A program made the position numbers and the translations under genes. From Tubiluchus corallicola (taxonomy: Eukaryota; Priapulida; Priapulimorpha; Priapulimorphida; Tubiluchidae), in the NCBI GenBank assembly GCA_030141605.1, contig JAQGDQ010001230.1, positions 1 through 53,622 of the forward strand: a DNA stretch of 53,622 bases, written 5' to 3'. This document shows positions 44,230 through 53,622 of the stretch, piece by piece. Under the pieces are notes generated by a model. It ran no database searches and was not told where the DNA came from. It worked only from the letters and a program-made list of their open reading frames with translations. Each line of letters starts with the position of its first letter. The first letter of the stretch is position 1.

Positions 44230-45970
44230 CTCTTAAACATTAGAGGCTGTCATTTGCTTGCAACCTGTCACAGGATGCGTGACTTGGACAGTGGACAGTG
44301 GTAAACATTAGAGGCTGTCATTTGCTTGCAACCTGTCACAGGATGCGTGACTTGCACAGTGGACAGTGGTAAACATTAGAGACTGTCATTTGCTTGCAAC
44401 CTGTCACAGGATGCGTGACTTGCACAGTGGACAGTGGTAAACATTAGAGGTTGTCATTTGCTTGCAACCTGTCACAGGATGCGTGACTTGGACAGTGGTA
44501 AACATTAGAGGTTGTCATTTGCTTGCAACCTGTCACAGGATGCGTGACTTGGATAGTGGTAAACATTAGAGGTTGTCATTTGCTTGCAACCTGTCACAGG
44601 ATGCGTGACTTGCACAGTGGACAGTGGTAAACATTAGAGACTGTCATTTGCTTGCAACCTGTCACAGGATGCGTGACTTGCACAGTGGACAGTGGTAAAC
44701 ATTAGAGACTGTCATTTGCTTGCAACCTGTCACAGGATGCGTGACTTGCACAGTGGACAGTGGTAAACATTAGAGACTGTCATTTGCTTGCAACTTGTCA
44801 CAGGATGCGTGACTTGCACAGTGGACAGTGGTAAACATTAGAGACTGTCATTTGCTTGCAACCTGTCACAGGATGCGTGACTTGCACAGTGGACAGTGGT
44901 AAACATTAGAGGTTGTCATTTGCTTGCAACCTGTCACAGGATGCGTGACTTGCACAGTGGACAGTGGTAAACATTAGAGACTGTCATTTGCTTGCAACTT
45001 GTCACAGGATGCGTGACTTGCACAGTGGACAGTGGTAAACATTAGAGACTGTCATTTGCTTGCAACTTGTCACAGGATGCGTGACTTGCACAGTGGACAG
45101 TGGTAAACATTAGAGGCTGTCATTTGCTTGCAACCTGTCACAGGATGCGTGACTTGCACAGTGGACAGTGGTAAACATTAGAGACTGTCATTTGCTTGCA
45201 ACCTGTCACAGGATGCGTGACTTGCACAGTGGACAGTGGTAAACATTAGAGGCTGTCATTTGCTTGCAACCTGTCACAGGATGCGTGACTTGCACAGTGG
45301 ACAGTGGTAAACATTAGAGGTTGTCATTTGCTTGCAACCTGTCACAGGATGCGTGACTTGCACAGTGGACAGTGGTAAACATTAGAGGTTGTCATTTGCT
45401 TGCAACCTGTCACATGCGTGACTTGGACAGTGGACAGTGGTAAACATTAGAGGTTGTCATTTGCTTGCAACCTGTCACAGGATGCGTGACTTGCACAGTG
45501 GACAGTGGTAAACATTAGAGACTGTCATTTGCTTGCAACCTGTCACATGCGTGACTTGGACAGTGGACAGTGGTAAACATTAGAGACTGTCATTTGCTTG
45601 CAACCTGTCACAGGATGCGTGACTTGCACAGTGGACAGTGGTAAACATTAGAGGCTGTCATTTGCTTGCAACCTGTCACAGGATGCGTGACTTGCACAGT
45701 GGACAGTGGTAAACATTAGAGACTGTCATTTGCTTGCAACCTGTCACATGCGTGACTTGGACAGTGGTAAACATTAGATGTTGTCATTTGCTTGCAACCT
45801 GTCACAGGATGCGTGACTTGCACAGTGGACAGTGGTAAACATTAGAGACTGTCATTTGCTTGCAACCTGTCACAGGATGCGTGACTTGCACAGTGGACAG
45901 TGGTAAACATTAGAGACTGTCATTTGCTTGCAACTTGTCACAGGATGCGTGACTGGACAGTGGACAAGAG
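44230..45970. repeat. 68-bp minisatellite, about 26 copies
   Basis: The unit is TAAACATTAGAGGCTGTCAT, TTGCTTGCAACCTGTCACAG, GATGCGTGACTTGCACAGTG and GACAGTGG. Variants are GAGACTGTC/GAGGTTGTC, AACTTGTC, loss of AGG (CACATGCG) and loss of one ACAGTGG. The left and right ends are sharp (GATAGCCCCTAGCTC; CAAGAGTCTTACATG). Confidence 0.97.
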
Positions 45971-46274
45971 TCTTACATGTAATATGAAATGCGTGCATAA
46001 CGCAAATACAAACTTGTTTAAACAGAGTGAATGCGCTAGTGTTATATTATCCGTTTAATTGTAATTAACGATAATTTATTTAAATTAATTCGTTTTAACT
46101 TAATTTCGTAAAATTTTAACAATTTTTGCATGATTCTCTTTCCTGTTTAACTTTTTAACTGCCAAGTTTAACTTCTGGATCATATGTCTAACCACCCACA
46201 TTTACCTGATCGACAGTTAAAAAAGTTAAATTAGCAGCAGCAGAACGAGATCAAATCTTGGCAACTGGAACAAA

Positions 46275-46660
46275 AATTGAATTGATAGAAAGACTAACAC
46301 ATTTTTATTACGTTCTGTGTTAAAACAGTGTATTTTTGTTAATCATCATTTCCAATCAACTCTTTTATCTCGTGTCTTATATGGATTTTGTGTTATGAGA
46401 ACTCGACTGCGTTTTCTCAAAAATGTAGAACTTGAACATGGGATCACGTTTTGGCCCTTTGACAATTACAATAAAAACGATATTGATGAAAGACTAACAC
46501 ATTTTTATTACGTTTTATGTTAAAACAGTGTAATTTTGCTTAATGATCATTTCTAGTCAACTGTTTAAGCAACATCTCGTATGTTACACAGATGTTGTGT
46601 TAGGAGAACTCTAATGATTTTTTCAAAATATAACTTAAATTGATGTTCTATATATTATGC
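46275..46660. repeat. About 200-bp tandem duplication
   Basis: GAAAGACTAACACATTTTTA at about 46288 and 46488 is followed in both by TTACGTT, GTTAAAACAGTGTA, ATCATTTC, CAACT and TGTGTTA-GAGAACT. Confidence 0.88.
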
Positions 46661-47572
46661 ACGAGCACCTTGTTCTTTATTCAAGATGATTGAAAGAAAC
46701 ACTTAATCGCTATTTTGTTTGTCTAGGCATATCATTTATGAGCATAAAATGAAAATGTCTAATTTACAAGCAATCATATGAAAACAAAAAAATTCTCTTT
46801 CATGTTCGGTTTTTCCCAACGACTCAATGTGGTTTCCTCAGATGCAGTCGAAGGAAAATATTTGTCACAAGTACAATGTCAACAGGAATAAGCTTAAGTT
46901 AATATTGGCCGTCAACTTACTTAAAGAAAAGGGCACCAATCAACACACGAGTTTATGAGTTTTCAATTTATGTATTACAGTATTTACCTTACTCTTAATG
47001 GCAGGTCTTCTTCACCATCGAGACAAGGAAAATTTCACGGTAGCTCGTTAAGGCATTCTGTGACTATATTTCCTCCTCATGGCAGGGTCTTAACACAACA
47101 TGTCGTCAGGCCTACCGATGGATACTACTATTCTGCCAGCAAGACTAGTTATTTGGCTATACTCCTCCCTCGGACATGGATGAATTTAAGCCGCTTTTTG
47201 CAAAATTGCAGGAGCTTCTAATGTCTTACAAACCGATGATCAAACAAATTATATATTCTCTACTTTGAAAAGATTCTTTTTCTCATTACCTCAAAACCAA
47301 TTCCTCTAACAGTCTGCAAGTCAGTTAGTACGTAAATATTATGGTGTTTCTGCGATATGAGGGCGGGTGCATTTTTTGAGGCTTTCAGTATATATTTATT
47401 ATATATATAAAATCAATGTTAAACTACAATGAGTGTCAATGCAGAAATAATGCCCAAATGATCTATGTTTTCGAGTTCTATCTTGCGTCCAAATGACCTA
47501 CGTATCTTCAATGCCTTGTGCCCTAATTAGTTATGTGTCCAAACTGCCTTGTGCCCAAATTGCCCTGTTTTC
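46660..47572. other. No gene seen
   Basis: One 88-codon plus frame (46955-47221) has no recognisable motif. (TA)n is at 47388-47410. Confidence 0.45.
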
Positions 47573-48200
47573 CAGGGCCAGCTCTGAATAATTCGACGCC
47601 CTAAGCAAACGTATTTTTAGCGCTTTTTCCTCAACACTTAACCATTTGCATGACAACATGCACCCGGGTTCGTAAATTGAATTTTCGTTATACGTAATAA
47701 AGTACAATGGTTCCTACATGTTAGATATATTTATGAAATGTAATGTGCTATATACCTATAGTTAATAGCTTTTGTTGATTTGAAATTGAATTTATGATAC
47801 TGTAGAACATCTTTGGTCTTCAGGAACAGTCAAAGTTATTGCAGTTTCTGTTCCACATTCTTCATGAACATGCTCTTGTCTCGCTCAGACTTTCCATTGG
47901 AAAATTTTAAAAAAACTAATACCTCTTTTTAGCGCACATTCAATTTACTAGTTTCATCATCTTCGCAACCATAACTCTGGTCTGGTTGTAAATACTTCAT
48001 TAGCCAATCTGTTTGCTGTTCAATGTGCGCCAGCTTTTTAACTTTCGTTTCCTGATTTACGATACTGAAGGCTTCAATTGTTATTGGTTGATCTACCATA
48101 ATTAGATAAATGCTTTTTCAATAACTTTTTTCATTAATGGAAATAGTTGTTACTTTCTCTGCTGCTTTTGGCAATAGCAGGGTAATGTGTCAGTACTCAG
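47573..48200. mobile_element. Possible DNA-transposon remnant
   Basis: CAGGGCCAGCTCTGAATAAT and GACGCCCTAAGCAAA at 47573-47613 look like the CAGGGCCGGC...GGCGCCC ends common in animal hAT-type elements. To the right, the minus strand has a 56-codon frame (about 48100 to 47930: MVDQPITIEAFSIVNQETK, then KVKKLAHIEQQ...ETSKLNVR) that I do not recognise. No right terminus was found, and the LINE starts immediately after. Confidence 0.35.
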
Positions 48201-48214
48201 TAGTGTCTTGCGAA

Positions 48215-50400
48215 GCCTAGGGAAACCTATCAAATTATCGTCCAATTTCTCTCCTGTCACCAGCTTCCAAAATTTTTGAAAATATTATTTGTAATCGCAT
48301 TAACAATTTTCTCACTTCATGTAATATACTAACAAAATTTCAATTTGGTTTTCGCAAAACTTACTCCACTTGGTTAGCTACTTCGGAATTTGTTGAAAAT
48401 ATGCTTCTAAATTTAGACAAAAAACTTTTCACTTGTGCAATATCTTAGATTCAACTAAAGTGTTTGACACAGCAAACATGATATTCTACTACATAAATTA
48501 CATTATTATGGCATCAGAGGCCTTGTCTTGGAACTCCTTAAATCATACTTAACTAACTGACAACAGTTCACCACTACTAACAATACATGCTCTGATTCGC
48601 TAGACGTAAACTGTGGTGTACCTCAAGGACCAACTCTTGGGCTGCTGCTTTTCGTAATCTATATCAATGACTTACCTCTTGCTACTAATTTTAGCACTCC
48701 TCTTTTCGCCGTTGACACAAGTCTCTTCCTCACATCTACTAACTATTCAACTTTACAACATCGCACTAACAATGAACTAAAAAAGATTGATGACTGGATG
48801 AAAGCAAATAAATTAGCTGTTAATTACACTAAAACTAAGTATATGTTAATCAGTAGGAACCTTTCACAACAAGACTCTTCCACTTTTGAACTCAAAATTG
48901 GGGACATAACTTTAACACAAAGTAGTAGTATAAAATACCATGGGTTGCATATTGACAACAATACGAAGTGGTCTACCCATATTTCCTCTACAGCAACAAA
49001 ATTAAACAAAACAGCTGGTATTTTTGCAAAGTTAAGACATTTTATTAATTTGCCTGTTTTGAAAATGATCTACCATGCATTAGTCTATCCGTACCTCCAA
49101 TACTGTGTGTTGTCTTGGTGGCAAACAAAAAAAAAATACTTATTACAACCACTATTAACAGTTCAGAATAAAATAGTTAAATACATGATTTTCGCCAATT
49201 ACAGAGACCATACAACACCATCGTACATACACCTTAGTTTATTGAAAATAGAAGATATTTATAATCTTGAATTATTTAAATTCATGTATAAGTATAATAA
49301 CCGGCAGTTGCCTGAGTTATATACTAACTACTTTACCTTAATCAAAGATGTTCACTCTCACTATACTAGGTCTTCCAGTATGGGACATTATTTTCAAACA
49401 CGATTTAACACAGCGTATGGCTTAAATACCTTACAGCACAATGGAGTTATTTTGTGGAATAGTGTACCCAATACAATCATTTCCTCTCCTTCTTTACAAA
49501 TAGCTACCAAACAATATAACATATTTTTACTTAGTAAATATTCAACGGTGTAGAAAACCAGAGTTTTTTTCTCTTTTTTGTGCACGTGTGTCTTTTTGCA
49601 CTAATGTTTTTCTTTTACTAATAGGTATCTTTACAACTTTTGTTACTTTATTAGTAAAAGGTATAAATCAGTTAAAATGAAATTATTCATTCATCGCAGC
49701 CAGTATCTGTATCTGTTTCTACATGGAAATTAAGCCCTTGAATGCTCTTAGCTTATAACCAGCAGTGATACAAAAAAATTTGAATCTATTATTGTAACAT
49801 TAATTTTGCGAAAGAATCACTGATATTCATATAATTTGCCCCCCCCTCACCACAGCCCATTTTTAATGGTTATGATGGCTACATTACTACCATTATATTT
49901 AAATGTTCTATACAATTATAGTTATTACTATAAGTATAATGTATAGCTTAATCTCTTCTCCCCCACTTAAATTTGAGTATATATATATATATATGTCATT
50001 GTATACACAAGTAAGCAATATGGTGCATTGTAATACAAGTAAGTGCTGCATTGACAGATAATCACATAATTCATATTCGTAACAATTTAAAAAAAAATTC
50101 ACTCTTTAAGGCTCGCTCAAAATCGTAATTACATATTATGTTTTCCTCTCTTAACTTTCAGGTTCATTGCTCTTATACCATTGCTATTATTACATCATTT
50201 GCTTCATCCTTATTTACCTTGAGTTATCTACAGAAGCATGTATAACTATAATCATTTTTTCATTTATGTAAGGTGAGAGTGTTGATGACCGTATGGTCGT
50301 ACACTCACCTCGCACTACTCAAATCATTTTATTTAAAGTTTATTAATGTGTATGATATTGTATTTTGATGTCTTAAAATAAATTCATAATTCATAGTTCA
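48215..50400 (+). mobile_element. Degenerate non-LTR retrotransposon (LINE), 5'-truncated, Jockey/CR1-like
   Basis: From 48230 the frame reads NYRPISLLSPASKIFENII, then FGFRKTYST (reverse transcriptase blocks 1-2). A stop and frame change follow near 48446, then LDSTKVFDTAN (block A, normally LDLSKAFDTV). VNCGVPQGPTLG lies at about 48611-48646, and FAVDTSLF at 48705, where the catalytic F/Y-A-D-D reads FAVD. A 251-codon frame (48798-49553) then gives the intact thumb and C-terminal region, including QNKIVKYMIF, HTTPSYIHLSLL, FKFMYKYNNRQLP and VILWNSVPNTI, ending at TAG. The 3' untranslated part ends in AATAAATTCATAATTCATAG near 50400. The endonuclease half is absent, so this copy is dead. Confidence 0.88.
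48798..49553 (+). pseudogene. LINE ORF2 C-terminal part (thumb and connector)
   Basis: This is the longest open frame in the window that matches a known family (251 codons). It starts in the ...KKIDDWMKANKLAVNYTKTK segment that follows the catalytic block of non-LTR reverse transcriptases and runs to the natural C-terminus. There is no stop or frameshift in this part, unlike the part upstream, so the insertion is not very old or the damage is uneven. Confidence 0.85.
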
Positions 50401-50461
50401 TATGAATTATAGTTCAGGTATAAATAGATTAAAAGATTACAGTCGTTTACCCGAAAATTTT

Positions 50462-52046
50462 GAGTGCAAATAGGAGAGCTGGGTGTTAACGTGGATCAGT
50501 TGTGTGAATAGGAGAGCTGGGTGTTAACGTGGATCAGCTGTGTGAATAGGAGAGCTGGGTGTTAACGTGGATCAGTTGTGTGAATAGGAGAGCTGGGTGT
50601 TAACGTGGATTAGTTGTGTGAATAGGAGAGTTGGGTGTTAACGTGGATTGTGAATAGGAGAGTTGGGTGTTAACGTGGATTAGTTGTGTGAATAGGAGAG
50701 CTGGGTGTTAACGTGGATTAGTTGTGTGAATAGGAGAGCTGGGTGTTAACGTGGATTAGTTGTGTGAATAGGAGAGCTGGGTGTTAACGTGGATTAGTTG
50801 TGTGAATAGGAGAGTTGGGTGTTAACGTGGATTAGTTGTGTGAATAGGAGAGCTGGGTGTTAACGTGGATTAGTTGTGTGAATAGGAGAGCTGGGTGTTA
50901 ACGTGGATTAGTTGTGTGAATAGGAGAGCTGGGTGTTAACGTGGATTAGTTGTGTGAATAGGAGAGCTGGGTGTTAACGTGGATTAGTTGTGTGAATAGG
51001 AGAGCTGGGTGTTAACGTGGATTAGTTGTGTGAATAGGAGAGTTGGGTGTTAACGTGGATTAGTTGTGTGAATAGGAGAGCTGGGTGTTAACGTGGATTA
51101 GTTGTGTGAATAGGAGAGTTGGGTGTTAACGTGGATTAGTTGTGTGAATAGGAGAGCTGGGTGTTAACGTGGATTAGTTGTGTGAATAGGAGAGTTGGGT
51201 GTTAACGTGGATTAGTTGTGTGAATAGGAGAGCTGGGTGTTAACGTGGATTAGTTGTGTGAATAGGAGAGTTGGGTGTTAACGTGGATCAGTTGTGTGAA
51301 TAGGAGAGCTGGGTGTTAACGTGGATTAGTTGTGTGAATAGGAGAGCTGGGTGTTAACGTGGATTGTGAATAGGAGAGCTGGGTGTTAACGTGGATTAGT
51401 TGTGTGAATAGGAGAGCTGGGTGTTAACGTGGATTAGTTGTGTGAATAGGAGAGTTGGGTGTTAACGTGGATTAGTTGTGTGAATAGGAGAGCTGGGTGT
51501 TAACGTGGATTAGTTGTGTGAATAGGAGAGTTGGGTGTTAACGTGGATTAGTTGTGTGAATAGGAGAGCTGGGTGTTAACGTGGATTAGTTGTGTGAATA
51601 GGAGAGTTGGGTGTTAACGTGGATTAGTTGTGTGAATAGGAGAGTTGGGTGTTAACGTGGATTAGTTGTGTGAATAGGAGAGTTGGGTGTTAACGTGGAT
51701 TAGTTGTGTGAATAGGAGAGCTGGGTGTTAACGTGGATTAGTTGTGTGAATAGGAGAGCTGGGTGTTAACGTGGATTAGTTTGTGAATAGGAGAGTTGGG
51801 TGTTAAGTGGATTAGTTGTGTGAATAGGAGAGCTGGGTGTTAACGTGGATTAGTTGTGTGAATAGGAGAGCTGGGTGTTAACGTGGATTAGTTGTGTGAA
51901 AGGAGAGTTGGGTGTTAACGTGGATTAGTTGTGTGAATAGGAGAGTTGGGTGTTAAGGTGGATTAGTTGTGTGAATAGGAGAGCTGGGTGTTAACGTGGA
52001 TTAGTTGTGTGAATAGGAGAGCTGGGTGTTAACGTGGATTAGTTGT
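50462..52046. repeat. 38-bp minisatellite, about 41 copies
   Basis: The unit is GTGTGAATAGGAGAGCTGGG, then TGTTAACGTGGATTAGTT. Variants are GAGTTGGG and GGATCAGTT; two copies lack TTAGTTGT (about 50645 and 51365). Each copy carries a GTTAAC site. It ends 220 bp from the stop of the DUF1647-like exon and starts about 60 bp after the LINE tail. Confidence 0.97.
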
Positions 52047-52265
52047 GTGTTTTGACAGGAAAGAATGCAAGCAGTTTGTTTCATTCCAAAACTTGACACT
52101 CATGACAATATGGCACCCTAGGAAACTGCCTAGTTTGCCTTTTGGAAGAGCCGGCTCAGCTGTGTACCTAGGTGTCCCATCCTGTGTCCACGTGTCTGTG
52201 TCAAAGTATCAGCTGCACTATGAATTCTTGACACTTGTGACATAATAATGACCTTGAAGCGTAGT

Positions 52266-52823
52266 TCATTGCTGGCATAATAAAAAAAGATTGCAAAACT
52301 TTAGTCGTAGAAAATTTTGTAAGTAATTTTTTCCTGACTGATCACCGCGCTTAATTTCATGTTCAGCCTTTCTCAAAGCGATGTCTTTTAACCGGTAGTG
52401 AAAAAGCTGATGAAGAATAATTGCCAATGCTGCCTGGTCGTATCTATGGCAACAGTAATTTTCAGGTGCTGAGAAGTCACAGGGTAATTTGTGTGACCCA
52501 GTAGGAGCAATGCACTCTTTGATTAAAGCACAAGTCAACCAAGGATATATCACCAATTCACGAACCCATTTTCTATTATGCACGACAAATCTATCACCCC
52601 TTACAGCCAGGAGTTCGTTTGTTTTAAAGTACTCCACATCCGCGTTAAAGTACTCGTACATGCCCTTGTGTATGAAGCAAAACAGTTTCATAGTATACCA
52701 AACTGTTATACCCAAATCACTTGCAGTTCGATTGTATATAGATATGATCTCCTCACTTTTATTCTCTTTCAGTCTAAACGAGGCGTCGACCCAGAACACA
52801 CATCCATAGGCTTGCAATGTTTC
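52266..52823 (-). CDS. Terminal exon of a DUF1647-type (sugar-transferase-like) protein
   Basis: An acceptor (TTGTTAATACAG at 52824-52835) opens about 185 codons to TGA. Landmarks in order are VFWVDASFR, FCFIHKGMYEYFNAD, YPWLTCALIKECIAPTGS, LPCDFSAPENY and CCHRYDQAAL. They match the C-terminal half of invertebrate DUF1647 proteins, which resemble nucleotide-sugar glycosyltransferases. There the W-x-D-x-S/A is a likely nucleotide/metal site and C-H-R-Y-D-Q-S/A is the strongest signature. Cys residues suggest an extracytoplasmic (Golgi or secreted) domain. The usual preceding exon with a Y-R-W-K-P segment was not found before the window end. The last about 40 residues, ending LLCQQ, look less conserved. 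No AATAAA is seen before the 38-bp minisatellite that begins some 220 bp downstream. Confidence 0.68.
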   Translation of the reverse strand, partial: ETLQAYGCVFWVDASFRLKENKSEEIISIYNRTASDLGITVWYTMKLFCFIHKGMYEYFNADVEYFKTNELLAVRGDRFVVHNRKWVRELVIYPWLTCALIKECIAPTGSHKLPCDFSAPENYCCHRYDQAALAIILHQLFHYRLKDIALRKAEHEIKRGDQSGKNYLQNFLRLKFCNLFLLCQQ

Positions 52824-53492
52824 CTGTATTAACAAAAGTATTATTGTTAACTAAAATTTGAAAAGTAACCTGTAACATTAATGTCAGATTGTCAGGTGTG
52901 CAAACTTAAAAAATATTTCGGAAACCGTTCCCCGCTAAAGGAAGATAACGTTAGACTGTTTAGTGTTTTTTGTAGAAAAAAGTGTTAGACGAAGTTTATT
53001 TGTTTATTTTACATAGTCAGCAAATTTTACACTAATACTTCACAAGTACTTCAGAAGTACTTCTGCTGCACGACAGTTAAAGGCCTATACAACCCCAACA
53101 GACACTGAAATTTTTTTACCGTATTATTATGATTAAAAAGAATTTCTAGTCCACTTTCTACAAAATGATCAGATAAATGTCGAATGTGTACATTACCGTG
53201 GAGAACGCCATGTTTCGCGTATTTTGCATGAATGACGTACTTAATACTTGACATAACTAAACTTCAGAAATTAAGCAAAAGTCTAATCACGATTAGCGTA
53301 AAATTGTTACCTTCAAAATGTATAAAGTTTGGCAAAGTGAAATTGCCGACTGCTTTTACACCTCGAGTTCTGCAGTGGCGAAGCAAAATTGGAACAACTT
53401 GAAAATGGCAATATAATAGCATTTAAAGTTTAAAGTTTAAAGTTTCCAGCTGCCACAACTCTTACCACAGTCCTAAAATCGTAAAATTATTA

Positions 53493-53622
53493 CTTCACCC
53501 ATGAGGTATGAGTACCTTCATACCTCCCGTGGACAACATTAAATTCCAGCACGCTATCCTCTTGACCGAGATATGTCATCAAACCATCGTAGTAAATCTG
53601 TGTTTCGACTGCACTGTAGTAA
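53493..53622 (-). CDS. Possible partial exon at the window edge
   Basis: The minus frame is open from the window end: YYSAVETQIYYDGLMTYLGQ, then EDSVLEFNVVHGRYEGTHTSW, with a possible donor GTGAAG or an earlier GTATGA (after CACGGGAG). The family is not recognised. It overlaps an inverted repeat (GAGGTATGA / TCATACCTC at about 53501-53525), so it may be repeat-derived. Confidence 0.22.

Noticed and set aside
52489-52832. Plus-strand frames of 106 and 84 codons
   Set aside because: Antisense of the DUF1647-like exon.

Overview
The window is animal (metazoan) nuclear DNA. Genes are split by GT..AG introns, the sequence is AT-rich, and a large part of the length is minisatellite, simple repeat or decayed transposon. 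Fragments of a non-LTR (LINE) element, a BEL/Pao element and a Ty3/gypsy element are recognisable. The gene families (histidine-N-acetyltransferase-like GNAT, ankyrin plus cGAS/Mab-21-type nucleotidyltransferase, pentraxin/laminin-G-like protein, DUF1647-type sugar-transferase-like protein) are typical of invertebrates with expanded gene families, such as molluscs or lancelets. The species cannot be fixed from the sequence alone. There are no operons, no tRNA or rRNA genes that I recognise, and no CRISPR.

Layout. 1-7.5 kb: simple repeats, a direct pair of dispersed repeats (about 2.1-2.55 and 3.7-4.13 kb) and a 64-bp minisatellite (4.9-6.3 kb). 7.76-12.05 kb (+): a four-exon GNAT gene of the NAT16/histidine N-acetyltransferase type. 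A 34-bp minisatellite fills most of its second intron, and a one-base frame change lies near its C-terminus. 13.0-14.4 kb (-): ankyrin repeats followed by a cGAS-like nucleotidyltransferase domain with all three catalytic acidic residues, interrupted by a frame change and a 52-bp internal duplication. 19.4 kb (+): a probable orphan last exon, followed by a 70-bp repeat array carrying CTCF-like motifs. 21.7-28.2 kb (-): a secreted pentraxin/LamG-like gene rebuilt here from seven exons by matching splice phases. Part of it (two exons and flanks) is duplicated at 34.95-37.1 kb. In the first copy a short seed sequence has grown into a 2-kb, 66-bp minisatellite (28.4-30.5 kb). 31-49.6 kb: mostly transposon debris (BEL/Pao, MITE, LINE fragments, gypsy integrase, an unclassified inverted family) plus 147-bp and 68-bp arrays. 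48.2-50.4 kb (+): a degenerate LINE reverse transcriptase and 3' tail. 50.46-52.05 kb: a 38-bp minisatellite ending about 220 bp past the stop of a DUF1647-like terminal exon (52.27-52.82 kb, -).

The genes do not form a pathway. Two of the families (cGAS-like nucleotidyltransferase and pentraxin-like) are associated with innate immunity in animals. Both of those loci, and the GNAT gene, show recent duplication or damage, which suggests a fast-changing region. All gene models come from reading the sequence by eye. No alignment or database search was run.
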